Below are positions 8,122 through 16,663 of a stretch of DNA of 64,000 nucleotides, one piece after another. The notes below the pieces were generated by a model. The model saw nothing but the letters and a program-made list of their open reading frames with translations, did no database searches and was not told where the DNA came from. Source of the stretch: Nocardioides nitrophenolicus (GTDB taxonomy: Bacteria; Actinomycetota; Actinomycetes; Propionibacteriales; Nocardioidaceae); the NCBI RefSeq assembly GCF_016907515.1, contig NZ_JAFBBY010000001.1, forward strand, positions 5,518,001 to 5,582,000, given 5' to 3'. How positions within the stretch are numbered: the first letter of the stretch is position 1; each line of letters begins with the position of its first letter. The position numbers and the translations under genes are program-made.

Positions 8122-9029
8122 GCATGCTCGCCGAGCGCCGGGAGGCCGCGCCCCGCTGGCTGAAGGACGTCGCCAACCTGACCACCCGCGGCTACGCCCT
8201 CGGGACCTCCGCGACCCGTCCCGGACCGGACTTCCTGGTCGTCGGCACCAAGCGCGGCGGGACCACCTCGCTCTTCAACTACCTGCAGCAGCACCCCTCG
8301 CTGCTCGGGCTCTTCCCGCAGCCCCGCGGCCGCAAGAGCACCGACCACTTCTTCGCCTCCGGGCAGCACAGCGACCGCTGGTACCGCTCCCACTTCCACA
8401 CCGAGGCCTATCGCAGCCGGGTCGCCCGCCGCGAGGGGGAGCGGCCGCTGGGTGGCGAGGCGTCGCCGTACTACCTGTGGGACCCGCGGATCGCCCGCCG
8501 GGTGCACGCCGCCTATCCCCAGGTGAAGGCGATCGCCCTGGTCCGCGATCCCGTCGAGCGGGCCTGGTCGCACTACCAGGAGCGCACCGAGAACGGCGTC
8601 GAGCCGCTCGGCTTCGCCGAGGCGCTGGCCGCCGAGGAGTCCCGCACGGCCGGGGAGCTGGAGCGGATGCTCGCCGACCCGACGTACCACAGCACCGCGC
8701 ACGACTGGTACACCTACCGCGCCCGAGGGGTCTACCTGCCGCAGCTGCGCAACTGGCTCTCGGTCTTCCCGGCCGACCAGCTACTGGTGCTGCGCAGCGA
8801 GGACATGTACGACGACGTGCAGGCCGTCTTCGACCGGATCTGCGCCTTCCTCGGGGTGCGGGAGTACGCACTGCCCGACCTACGACCCCGCAACGCCAGC
8901 CGGACCAAGTCCTCGGTCCCGGAGCCGTGCCGCCGCGAGCTGGCGGAGTTCTTCGAGCCGCACAACCGCGCGCTCGAGGAGTTCCTCGGGCGCGAGCTCG
9001 GCTGGACCGCACCGGGCGCACTGCGATGA
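8118..9029 (+). CDS. PAPS-dependent sulfotransferase
   Basis: A 303-residue sulfotransferase. The 5'-phosphosulfate loop is GTKRGGTTSL at residues 43-52, and the 3'-phosphate binding motif is RDPVERAWSHY at 143-153, both characteristic of the family. No membrane segment is seen. It would transfer sulfate from PAPS to a hydroxyl of a carbohydrate or other acceptor in the cytoplasm. It is fused by a four-base overlap to the Wzz-like gene upstream and to a kinase-like gene downstream, so a sulfated EPS sugar is the natural inference. Sulfated EPS is not a common feature of actinobacteria. The acceptor is unproven. Confidence 0.9.
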   Translation: MSMLAERREAAPRWLKDVANLTTRGYALGTSATRPGPDFLVVGTKRGGTTSLFNYLQQHPSLLGLFPQPRGRKSTDHFFASGQHSDRWYRSHFHTEAYRSRVARREGERPLGGEASPYYLWDPRIARRVHAAYPQVKAIALVRDPVERAWSHYQERTENGVEPLGFAEALAAEESRTAGELERMLADPTYHSTAHDWYTYRARGVYLPQLRNWLSVFPADQLLVLRSEDMYDDVQAVFDRICAFLGVREYALPDLRPRNASRTKSSVPEPCRRELAEFFEPHNRALEEFLGRELGWTAPGALR

Positions 9030-10282
9030 GCGGGGCAGAGCTCGGCGCGCTCGCGCACCTGGTCGAGCAGCTGTGGGCTCCGGCAATCGCCACCGGCGAC
9101 CTGCGCCTCGAGGTCGGCCGCGGTCCGACCCCCGGCTGGACCGACGTGGAGACCTACCAGGCGCTGCCGTCGGTCACGGCCGCGACGATGCTGCTCCCCA
9201 CCGCCGACCGGCGGGTGCTGGCCGGCTCGCTGCTGAACTTCCGCGGGCTGCGGGACCCGCGGACCCGGGCCCAGCGCCGGGTGCTCGGCTCCGTCGTGGC
9301 CGGGGGGCTGCCCCTGCCCTTCCCGCACGTCCGGCTCCAGGCGCGGTCCGGCGCCGGCCGGGTGCCGCTGCCGACCGAGCAGGTCGCCGTCGACCTCGGC
9401 CTGCCGCGGGTGCACGCGTCGATCGGCGTCCGCACCGGCTCCAACCGCAAGGCCACCCTTCAGCTCGTCGACGACGACGGCGCGGCGGTCGGCTTCGCCA
9501 AGTTCGCCTGGGACGAGGCGAGCACCACCGCCGTCGCCACGGAGGCAGCGGCGCTGCACGCCCTCGGCGGTGGCGTCGACGGGGTCCGCGCGCCGCGACT
9601 GCTGGCGCGGGGGACCTGGCTGGGGCGGCCCTACCTGGTCACCGAGCCGCTGCCGGCCGCGAGCCGGCGCCCCGCGGCCGGGGCGCTGCCCAGCGCCGAG
9701 GAGCTGTTCGCGCTGTGCCCGGTCGTGCGCCGGGACCTGGTCGCCCGCTCCGGGCAGTTCCAGGGCCTGCGCGACCGGATCGACGGGCTCCGGGCCGCCG
9801 GCGTCGACGCCGAGCTGGTCGACGCCCTCGACGACCTGCTCGACCGGCTGGCCGACACCGAGGTGCCGGTCGCGGCCCGCTGGCACGGCGACCTCACCGC
9901 GTGGAACACCGCGCGCGACGAGCAGGACCGGCTGTGGTGCTGGGACTGGGAGTCGACCGAGGCGGACGCCGTGGCCGGGCTCGACGCGGTGCACTGGGTC
10001 GCGGGCGGCGCCACCATGACCGGCGCCCGCTACGACGGCGCCCTGCTCGCCGCGGCGCTGCGCCAGGCGGGTCCCGCGCTCACCGCCGCCGGTCACTCAC
10101 GGGCCAGCGCGGCCGTCGTACCGCTGCTCTATGTGGCCTCCCTGGTGGAGCGCGCGGTCGCCCTGGCCGTCGGCAACGGACGGTGGGACGACGCGTGGCT
10201 GCGCCGCGACGAGGCTGTAGCGCTCGTCGCGCACGCCCGCGCGCTCGCACCCGAGCGGACCGGGGCCGATGTCCGCGGTTGA
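9026..10282 (+). CDS. APH-fold kinase of the EPS cluster
   Basis: A 418-residue protein. The C-terminal half is an aminoglycoside/choline kinase fold: the catalytic loop HGDLTAWN is at 287-294 and the metal-binding WDWES at 306-310, with a likely ATP lysine in the GFAKFAW segment near 159. The N-terminal 130 residues are not recognised. It is not a resistance gene by context, since it lies between a sulfotransferase and a flippase, with a 4-bp overlap upstream and a 14-bp overlap downstream. It may phosphorylate a sugar, a lipid carrier or an EPS substituent. A second APH-fold kinase lies at 37743. The substrate is unknown. Confidence 0.75.
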   Translation: MSGAELGALAHLVEQLWAPAIATGDLRLEVGRGPTPGWTDVETYQALPSVTAATMLLPTADRRVLAGSLLNFRGLRDPRTRAQRRVLGSVVAGGLPLPFPHVRLQARSGAGRVPLPTEQVAVDLGLPRVHASIGVRTGSNRKATLQLVDDDGAAVGFAKFAWDEASTTAVATEAAALHALGGGVDGVRAPRLLARGTWLGRPYLVTEPLPAASRRPAAGALPSAEELFALCPVVRRDLVARSGQFQGLRDRIDGLRAAGVDAELVDALDDLLDRLADTEVPVAARWHGDLTAWNTARDEQDRLWCWDWESTEADAVAGLDAVHWVAGGATMTGARYDGALLAAALRQAGPALTAAGHSRASAAVVPLLYVASLVERAVALAVGNGRWDDAWLRRDEAVALVAHARALAPERTGADVRG

Positions 10283-11813
10283 GACCAGCCGGCCGGAGGT
10301 CGGCGCCGAGCTGCGGTCCGCGGCCCGCGGCGGCGTGGTGACCGTCGCCGGCGCCGCGACCAGCACGGCGATGGGCTTCGTGCTCACCATGGTGCTGGCG
10401 CGGCAGTTCGGCGCCACCGGCGCGGGCGTCGTCCAGCAGGTGATCGCCGTCGCGACCCTCGCCCTCGCGTTGGGGCGGGTCGGCACCGACACCACCGCGG
10501 TCTGGCTGCTGCCCCGGCTGCGGACCCAGGACCCCGGCGCCCTGCGCGCCGCGTGCACCACCCTCCTGGTCGTCGCCGCGCTCGGCGGCAGCGTCGTGGC
10601 CCTGGCCTGGCCGGTCGTCGACGCTGCGACCGGCGGGACCGTGCTGGGCGACGCGCGGGTCGACGACGCCTTCTCCGCGGTGGCCTGGGCGCTGCCGTTC
10701 GGCGCGGTGATGATGACCGCGCTGGCCGCCACCCGCGGGTTCGGCGGGGTGCTGCCGTTCAACCTGATCGGCAACATCGCCGTGCCCGGGCTGCGCCCGG
10801 TGATCGTGGTCGTGATCGGCGCGCTCGGCGGCTCCGCCGTCGCCGCGGCGACCGGCTGGGCCGTCGTGCTCGTCCCGGGGGCGGTGCTCGCCGTCCTGGT
10901 GCTCGCCCGCCGGCTGCGCGGCGCCGAGCGGGTGCTCGGCGTACCGGGGACGGGACGGCCGTCCCGGGCGCTGGTGCGCCAGATCCTCGGCTTCGGCGTA
11001 CCTCGCACGGTGTCGACGCTGCTCGAGCAGGCCCTGGGCTGGCTCGACGTCGTCCTGGTCGGCATCCTGCTCGGGCCCGCCGCCGCCGGTGTCTACGGCG
11101 TCGCGTCCCGCTTCGTCGCCGGCGGCCTGGTCCTGATGACCGCGCTGCGCATCGTGGTCGCCCCCCAGTTCAGCGCCCGGCTCGCCGCCGGAGAGAACGC
11201 CGAGGCCGGGCGGCTGTACGCGATCACCTCCACCTGGATCGTCTTCTTCGGCGTGCCGATCTACGTGCTGCTCGCGTGCTTCGCGCCCTTCGTGCTGTCC
11301 ATCCCCGGTCCCGAGTTCGCGGGCGGCCGGACCGCGATGATCGTGCTCTGCGTCGGCGGGGTGGCCCTCCTCGCCGCCGGCAACCTCCAGTCGCTGCTGC
11401 TGATGACCGGCCGCAGCGGCCGGGCCCTGGTCAACAAGGTGGTCGTCGTCGCGACCGGCGTCGGGTGCAACCTGCTGCTCATCCCCGCCTGGGGGATCGC
11501 CGGCGCCGCCGCCACGTGGGCGCTGTGCTGGATCCTCGACGGCCTGCTCTCCGCGGTCCAGGTCAGCCGCCTCACCGGCATCCGTCCCTCCGTCGGCCGG
11601 ATCGCCGCCGGGATCGGCGCCGGCACCGCCGTCACCGCCCCGGCCGCGCTCGTCGGCATCGCCGTCGGCGGCCAGTCGCTCCTCGGCTTCGCCGTCGCCC
11701 TGGTCCTCACCGGTGTCGGCGTCCTCGCCGCGGCCCGGGTGGGCCGGTCCTTCCTGCACCTCGACCAGTTCTCGGGGATCGTGCGGCGGCGGGGCGCGGC
11801 GGGTGGTCCCTGA
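10269..11813 (+). CDS. MOP-superfamily flippase (Wzx-like)
   Basis: A 514-residue polytopic membrane protein of the polysaccharide exporter/MOP family, with about 12-14 hydrophobic segments. The opening (AARGGVVTVAGAATSTAMGFVLTMVLARQFGATGAG) and the SRFVAGGLVLMTALRIVVAPQ segment are typical of Wzx proteins. It should flip undecaprenyl-diphosphate-linked repeat units from the inner to the outer leaflet. ATG 10269 lies inside the end of the kinase gene (14-bp overlap). It is the last plus-strand gene of this operon and ends 29 bp from a convergent GH16 gene. Two other flippase modules are at 30952 and 39646. Confidence 0.85.
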   Translation: MSAVETSRPEVGAELRSAARGGVVTVAGAATSTAMGFVLTMVLARQFGATGAGVVQQVIAVATLALALGRVGTDTTAVWLLPRLRTQDPGALRAACTTLLVVAALGGSVVALAWPVVDAATGGTVLGDARVDDAFSAVAWALPFGAVMMTALAATRGFGGVLPFNLIGNIAVPGLRPVIVVVIGALGGSAVAAATGWAVVLVPGAVLAVLVLARRLRGAERVLGVPGTGRPSRALVRQILGFGVPRTVSTLLEQALGWLDVVLVGILLGPAAAGVYGVASRFVAGGLVLMTALRIVVAPQFSARLAAGENAEAGRLYAITSTWIVFFGVPIYVLLACFAPFVLSIPGPEFAGGRTAMIVLCVGGVALLAAGNLQSLLLMTGRSGRALVNKVVVVATGVGCNLLLIPAWGIAGAAATWALCWILDGLLSAVQVSRLTGIRPSVGRIAAGIGAGTAVTAPAALVGIAVGGQSLLGFAVALVLTGVGVLAAARVGRSFLHLDQFSGIVRRRGAAGGP

Positions 11814-11825
11814 GCCGTCGCGGGT

Positions 11826-11839
11826 GATCGGCGCCGATC
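11826..11839. terminator. palindrome between convergent genes
   Basis: The perfect 14-base palindrome GATCGGCGCCGATC fills most of the 29-bp gap between the flippase and the convergent GH16 gene. It could act as a bidirectional terminator or transcription block, but there is no T-tract on either side. Confidence 0.35.
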
Positions 11840-11842
11840 CGG

Positions 11843-12844
11843 TCAGGCGCCCTTGCGCACCCAGGTGCGGAGCGAGTCGACGAGCATCGTGGCCCGCTGG
11901 CCGGACCAGTCGTCGCCGGGCCGGGGCTGGCCGCCCCAGCCGCCGACCTGGAGGTTGACCCGCAGGCTCCAGCGCTTGCCGGCGTCGTAGTACTCCTCGT
12001 ACCAGCTCGGGGAGCCGGCGCAGAACGCCGAGGTCACCCGACCGTCGATCCACATCACGATCAGGCCGGGGGTCTTGCGGATGACGTAGTCGTGCCAGGC
12101 GGTGCCGGTGCGGTCGCCGAGGTCGGCCAGGTCGAAGCGGCGGGCGGAGACCTGGTGGTCGTCGCCGTACGCCGTGTGGATGCTCTGGCTGACGCGGGGC
12201 GGCTCGCCGGGGCGGCGGGTGGTCTCGACGAGGTCGATCTCCCCGCCGCTGCGGTCGGTGGGGCGCAGCCACAGGGGCGCGGCCCACAAGCCCTGGCGCG
12301 AGGGGGTCTTGGCCCGGATCGCCACCTGGAAGGTGGTGGGGAGGGCGTAGCGGCCGTCGGTGTCGACGTAGCCGGAGGTGTAGCTGCGGCCGCCGGCGGA
12401 CTCCTGGCGGGCGGTGATCGCGAGCCGGCCGTTGCGGGTCGTGACATTGCGCTCGAGCAGGTACGCCGAGTCGTGGTTCAGCAGGGTCTGGTCGCGGGTG
12501 CGCCAGATCCTCGGCCGGAGCCGGTCGAAGTCCTCGGTGAGGTCGGAGCGCCACTTCGCGGAGCTCGCGGGGAGGTCGGGGGAGATGACCGAGCGTGGCC
12601 GGCCGAGGAGGCAGCCGCGGCTCGCGGCGGGGACCTGCCGCAGGTCGGTGAGGGTGAGTGGCCCCGACGGCGTCGGTACGCCGGAGGGCCGGGTGGGCGC
12701 GGCCGGAGCGTCCGCGCCGCCCGCGTCGGCGCCCTCGCCGCGGACGGCCGCCTCGTCGAGTCGTACGACGACCAGCGCGGTCGCGAGGGCGGCGACCAGC
12801 GCCAGCCCGAGCCACACGCGGCGGCGACGGGGCGCGGCGGGCAT
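11843..12844 (-). CDS. GH16 glycoside hydrolase, membrane-anchored or secreted
   Basis: A 333-residue protein of the GH16 (beta-glucanase/laminarinase) family. The catalytic motif EIDLVE places the nucleophile, assisting Asp and acid/base at about Glu202, Asp204 and Glu207. A single N-terminal hydrophobic segment (about 9-28) after a run of arginines is a signal anchor or signal peptide, followed by an Ala/Pro/Gly linker. ATG 12844 has GGAGGG ten bases upstream; ATG 12889, which overlaps the upstream stop, would add 15 residues. It probably cleaves or remodels a beta-glucan-like EPS outside the cell and is cotranscribed with the adhesin-like gene before it. Confidence 0.85.
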   Translation of the reverse strand: MPAAPRRRRVWLGLALVAALATALVVVRLDEAAVRGEGADAGGADAPAAPTRPSGVPTPSGPLTLTDLRQVPAASRGCLLGRPRSVISPDLPASSAKWRSDLTEDFDRLRPRIWRTRDQTLLNHDSAYLLERNVTTRNGRLAITARQESAGGRSYTSGYVDTDGRYALPTTFQVAIRAKTPSRQGLWAAPLWLRPTDRSGGEIDLVETTRRPGEPPRVSQSIHTAYGDDHQVSARRFDLADLGDRTGTAWHDYVIRKTPGLIVMWIDGRVTSAFCAGSPSWYEEYYDAGKRWSLRVNLQVGGWGGQPRPGDDWSGQRATMLVDSLRTWVRKGA

Positions 12845-12885
12845 CGGCCGAAGTCCCTCCCAGGTCGGGCCCGGGGTCAGCCAGG

Positions 12886-15717
12886 TCATCCCGCGTCGGT
12901 CGCGAGTGCCTGCAGCCGGAAGGTCAGGTCCGGCGTCGCCCGGTAGTTGAGGTGCGTCTCGACGGCGATCTCGTTCGCCCCCGCACGCAGGAGGCCCAAC
13001 GGTACCTCGATCACCAGCGGATCCGCGGCAGCCGCGGCGTCGCGGATCGCCGCGGTCGCGTACGTCGTCGAGGTCAGCGGTCCGTCGGGCAGGCCCTTGC
13101 GGCCCACCTCGACCCCGTTGACGTAGACGGCGGCGCCGTCGTTGGCGAGCGCGATCAGCTTGAGCGAGGCGAGCCGGCTCGGGTCGGCGATGTCGACGGT
13201 GCGCCGGAAGTAGGCCGTCAGCGGCCGGTCCTTGGTGGCGGCGAAGGTGTCGATGGGCGTGGTGACCGAGGTGGCTCCCCAGCCCAGCACCGCGGAGCCG
13301 CTGGGCCAGGCGGCGTCGTCGTAGTCCGGCTGCGCCCAGCGGTCACCGGGCGCGGTGCTCTGGTACCACCAGGACCAGGAGGCGTTGCTCGCGACCAGCT
13401 CCCGGACCTGGGCGACGGTGAGCACGGGGGTGCTGGCCGAGACGTTGCCCGCGCCGTCGGCGGCGCGCACGAAGTAGCGGGCGGCTCCGTCGTAGGGGAG
13501 CGTGATGGTGGTGGCGGTCGTGGTGACGATCGGGCGGTCGCCGCGCAGCACCTGGTAGCGCACGCCGCTGGGGTCGCTGCTCGCGTCCCAGCCGAGGGTC
13601 ACCGAGGTGTCGGTCTGGCCGACCACGCGCAGGTTGGTGGGCCGCGACGGCGCGCTGACGTCGCGCGGGCTGAACCGGGCGAACCCGCCGGAGGGGTCCT
13701 TGGCGCTGCGGGCGGACGCGGCGGTCACGATGTCGCCGCCCATCCAGACCCGGCCGTTGGAGTCGGTGGTGATCGCCCAGATGCCGCTGCCGAGGCGCGA
13801 CTTGAGCGTCGGCGTGAAGCCGGGGATCCGCTCGCCGGTCGCGGCGTCGAAGGCACCGGCCCAGTGCACGGTGTCGGCCTGGGTCCACGGGGTGGAGTTC
13901 AGCGGCCAGGTGACGGCGTCGGTGTAGGAGTTGGCGTTGCAGTGGCAGCCGGCGTACATGACGTCGCCGTCGCGGCCGAATGCCTGGAGGTCGCCGTGCG
14001 GGTCGAAGATGGTGGTCCGCTGGCGGGCGAAGGTGGTCGGCGAGAAGCCGAACATGCTGTGCTCCGAGCCGCCGACCCAGACCTGACCGGGCCCGGTGGC
14101 GACGGTGCGCTGGTAGTCGTTGGTGTTGCTCCAGGTCGGGTTCCAGGCCGGGGTGGCCAGGGAGCCCGAGCCCGCGACCAGGACGGCCGCCGCGCGGCGG
14201 GCGCTCACCGCGCCCTTGGCCTGGGAGAAGAAGCCGACGGCGTAGACCTGTGCGGAGTCCTCCGAGCCGGCGACACTGGCGACGGTGCCGTTGAGCTCGG
14301 GATTCCAGCCCGAGACCGGGACCCCGTCGGACGCCCGGAGCAGGGCGAGGTTGCGCATGTAGGACCAGCCGGACTGGCTGTCGGCCTTGAGGTGGGTGAA
14401 GCCCCCACCGACGACGAGCCTGTCTCCGACCACGGCCAGCGAGCGCACGGAGGCGACGCCTCCGGTGAGCCGGTTCTCGACCTGGGTGGACCAGTCGGTC
14501 GCGGTCGCGCCGGTCTGGGGGTCGAGGGCGACCAGGGCGGCCGCGGGCCGGCCGTTGACCTGGCTGAACAGGCCGCCGGCGACGATCCGGCCGTCGGGCA
14601 GGGTCGCGAGGGTGCGGATCTGCTGATCGAAGGTGGGCCGGAAGGAGGAGATCCAGTTGCCGGTGTTCACGTCGAACGCGGCGAGATAGGGCTGCTCCCA
14701 CTGGCTGCCGTCGTCGGTCGTCACGTAGCGGAAGTTGCCGGCGACGAACATCCGGTTGCCGGACTGGGTGAACGCCTGGACCTCGACGTCGCCCTCGGCC
14801 GAGGCGTTGGACGCGAGACCGGAGACGCTCCAGTTGAGCGAGTCGGCCAGCGAGGCCGCCTGGGCCCGCTGCAGGACGGCGGGCGTGCCGCCGTCGGGGA
14901 TCGCGGCGAAGGAGGTCGAGGTGACCCGCGGGCGCAGGTAGACCTGGGTCACCGGCAGCGCACTGCCGGCGTTGGTCGGCGAGTAGAGGTACGCCGACGC
15001 GGCGTTGGACCCGATCGCCTTGGAGCCGTAGGCGAAGCCGTAGTTCCAGCCGGTGATCTCGCGGCTGCGGGTGTCGACCCACTTCCACGTGCTGTCGGTG
15101 CCGAAGGCGTTGGTCGTGCCGCCGGTCTTGACCGTCCCCGCGATCGTGTACGACGACATCGGGTGCAGCGCGTCGAAGTTCCAGACCCAGCGGTCGCGGC
15201 GCGCGAGCTTGAACCGGGTCTCCTGCCAGCTGGAGCCGTCGTTCTTGGCCGCGCGGCGCAGCCGGATGCCGTCGGCGAGGGCGTCGACCCGGCCGCCGTC
15301 GAGGAGCTGGTCGATGGTCGCGCTCGCCATCTGGTGCACGTCCTGCCCGCCGGCGTAGCCGGGGTCGAGCAGGCCGGCGTCGGCGTTGCGGCCGTCGTAG
15401 TCGGTGGTCCAGCCGTTGCGGCCCTTGCCGACCATCACCCAGCCGCCGCCGTCGGTGGTCTGGTCGCAGTAGACCTGCAGCGGCTCGGCCATGGCGGGCG
15501 TCAGCAGCCAGTAGCTGCCGCTCGGCGCGCTCGGGCGCTGCTGCTTGATCTCCCAGCAGGAGCCGGCCGCGGTCTCGGGGGCGTTGCCGAGCTGGGCCGC
15601 CGGGATCGGCTGGCTCGCCACCGCGGCGGTGGCCGGCACGGGGTCGGTGAGGGTGACCAGGCCGGCGGCGAGGGCGAGGGAGCTGAGGACCGCGGCACGG
15701 ACGCGAAGCTTGGGCAA
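12886..15717 (-). CDS. large secreted adhesin-like protein (fibrinogen-like, beta-propeller, FN3)
   Basis: A protein of about 943 residues starting at TTG 15717, with AGGA upstream and a signal peptide ending near ATAAVASQ. Next comes a fibrinogen C-terminal-like region with the hallmark GGGWVMVGKG, then several repeats of the form FVAGNF / VAGGLFSQVNG / VVGGGFTHL, which look like delta-60 or kelch-type propeller blades. After these lie a fibronectin type III domain (SAPSRPTNLRVVG to YFVRAADGAGNVS) and a C-terminal beta-sandwich (VYVNGVEVGR) resembling a galactose-binding domain. It is probably an extracellular carbohydrate- or matrix-binding protein. The GH16 gene follows in the same operon. 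ATG 15759 is an alternative start, but no signal peptide would follow directly. Confidence 0.78.
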   Translation of the reverse strand: MPKLRVRAAVLSSLALAAGLVTLTDPVPATAAVASQPIPAAQLGNAPETAAGSCWEIKQQRPSAPSGSYWLLTPAMAEPLQVYCDQTTDGGGWVMVGKGRNGWTTDYDGRNADAGLLDPGYAGGQDVHQMASATIDQLLDGGRVDALADGIRLRRAAKNDGSSWQETRFKLARRDRWVWNFDALHPMSSYTIAGTVKTGGTTNAFGTDSTWKWVDTRSREITGWNYGFAYGSKAIGSNAASAYLYSPTNAGSALPVTQVYLRPRVTSTSFAAIPDGGTPAVLQRAQAASLADSLNWSVSGLASNASAEGDVEVQAFTQSGNRMFVAGNFRYVTTDDGSQWEQPYLAAFDVNTGNWISSFRPTFDQQIRTLATLPDGRIVAGGLFSQVNGRPAAALVALDPQTGATATDWSTQVENRLTGGVASVRSLAVVGDRLVVGGGFTHLKADSQSGWSYMRNLALLRASDGVPVSGWNPELNGTVASVAGSEDSAQVYAVGFFSQAKGAVSARRAAAVLVAGSGSLATPAWNPTWSNTNDYQRTVATGPGQVWVGGSEHSMFGFSPTTFARQRTTIFDPHGDLQAFGRDGDVMYAGCHCNANSYTDAVTWPLNSTPWTQADTVHWAGAFDAATGERIPGFTPTLKSRLGSGIWAITTDSNGRVWMGGDIVTAASARSAKDPSGGFARFSPRDVSAPSRPTNLRVVGQTDTSVTLGWDASSDPSGVRYQVLRGDRPIVTTTATTITLPYDGAARYFVRAADGAGNVSASTPVLTVAQVRELVASNASWSWWYQSTAPGDRWAQPDYDDAAWPSGSAVLGWGATSVTTPIDTFAATKDRPLTAYFRRTVDIADPSRLASLKLIALANDGAAVYVNGVEVGRKGLPDGPLTSTTYATAAIRDAAAAADPLVIEVPLGLLRAGANEIAVETHLNYRATPDLTFRLQALATDAG

Positions 15718-15828
15718 CGGGGGATCCTGACGTGTCGGGCATGGGAGGGTGTGCCCCATGCGGGCACGAGTGTGGTCGGAGCGGCCGCCCCGCGTCGTCC
15801 ACAAGGTTGTTGAAGAAGAGGTCGAGGA

Positions 15829-16458
15829 ATGGTGAGACAGGTCACGCCGCGGGTCGCGCTCGCGCTGGCGACCGCGGTCCTGGTGGCGGGCTGCTCCGGC
15901 GGCGAGGACCCGGACCGGCCGGCGGCCTCGCCGAGCGCGGACGAGGCCACGTCGTCCTCGGGCTCCGCCCCGAGCGGCGCCCCGAGCGGAGCCCCGAGCG
16001 GCAGCCCGGGCGCCGCGAGTCCGGCGCCGCCCCAGGTCCGCGCCCAGGGCGTGCCGTCGGCGACCGCGTCCGAGGCGTCCGCGACCGTCGGCCAGGCGCT
16101 CGCCTCCCTCAACGCCGCGCTGGGGACGCCGGCCGAGGCGGCCTCGCTCCTCGACGACGCGGTGGTCGCCGGGGCGGCGCGCGAGGCGCTGCTCGCACAG
16201 GCGGCGGAGTACGAGGACAACGGCTGGACCGTCACCGGCCAGCCGTCCATCGTGCGCACGGTGGTGCGGGGCAAGGGCGCGCGGGTCCGGGTCCGGGCCT
16301 GCGTCGACCAGTCCGCCGTCGTGGTCACCGACAGCGCCGGCAACCGGCTGCCGACCGGCACCGGCGCGCCCCGCACCTGGATGATCTTCACGCTGGTGCG
16401 CACCGACGCCGGCTGGCAGGTCGTCGAGCAGACCTTCCCCGCCGACCCCGACTGCTAG
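15829..16458 (+). CDS. secreted lipoprotein of unknown function
   Basis: A 209-residue protein with a lipoprotein signal: a basic start, a hydrophobic core and the lipobox LVAGC with the lipidated Cys near residue 20. A low-complexity Ser/Pro/Gly/Ala linker containing repeated SGAP units spans about 24-65. The remaining 140 residues look like a small alpha/beta domain of the NTF2-like or Mce-associated type (helical half, then VVRGKGARVRVRACVDQ and TWMIFTLVRTDAGWQVVEQTFP). It would be anchored outside the membrane. It is divergent from the adhesin-like gene, with about 110 bp between them. The function is not recognised. Confidence 0.75.
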   Translation: MVRQVTPRVALALATAVLVAGCSGGEDPDRPAASPSADEATSSSGSAPSGAPSGAPSGSPGAASPAPPQVRAQGVPSATASEASATVGQALASLNAALGTPAEAASLLDDAVVAGAAREALLAQAAEYEDNGWTVTGQPSIVRTVVRGKGARVRVRACVDQSAVVVTDSAGNRLPTGTGAPRTWMIFTLVRTDAGWQVVEQTFPADPDC

Positions 16459-16503
16459 GGCTGGTCTCTCAGGTCGGCGTCCTCGTGAGCGGGGTGTCCG
16501 GCT

Positions 16504-16597
16504 GGGGATTCACCACGGGATGTAGGTGAATGACCGCTTCTGTAGTGGAACTCCGCTACGGAACCACGGATTCGCCTACATCCCGTGGTGAATCCCC
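16504..16597. repeat. 94-bp palindromic MITE-like repeat, copy 1
   Basis: Near-perfect terminal inverted repeats of 28 bases (starting GGGGATTCACCACGGG, one mismatch between arms) enclose a second inner inverted repeat, TTCTGTAG with CTACGGAA, so the whole unit can fold as a cruciform. The reverse complement occurs at 45693-45786. It lies between convergent genes. It carries no gene; no transposase is in the window. Confidence 0.85.
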
Positions 16598-16663
16598 ACC
16601 CCACCCCACCGGGAAGCCGGGTCGACGACCACGACCTGACGAACCGGGTACGCCGGGGCCTGC

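Noticed and set aside
9026..10282. Aminoglycoside resistance gene
   Set aside because: The fold fits, but the N-terminal extension and overlaps with sulfotransferase and flippase genes favour an EPS role.
10080..12815. Long minus-strand frame over the flippase and GH16 region
   Set aside because: Composition is Arg/Gly/Pro-rich with no domain, and it runs antisense to a clear flippase and in a different frame from the GH16 gene.
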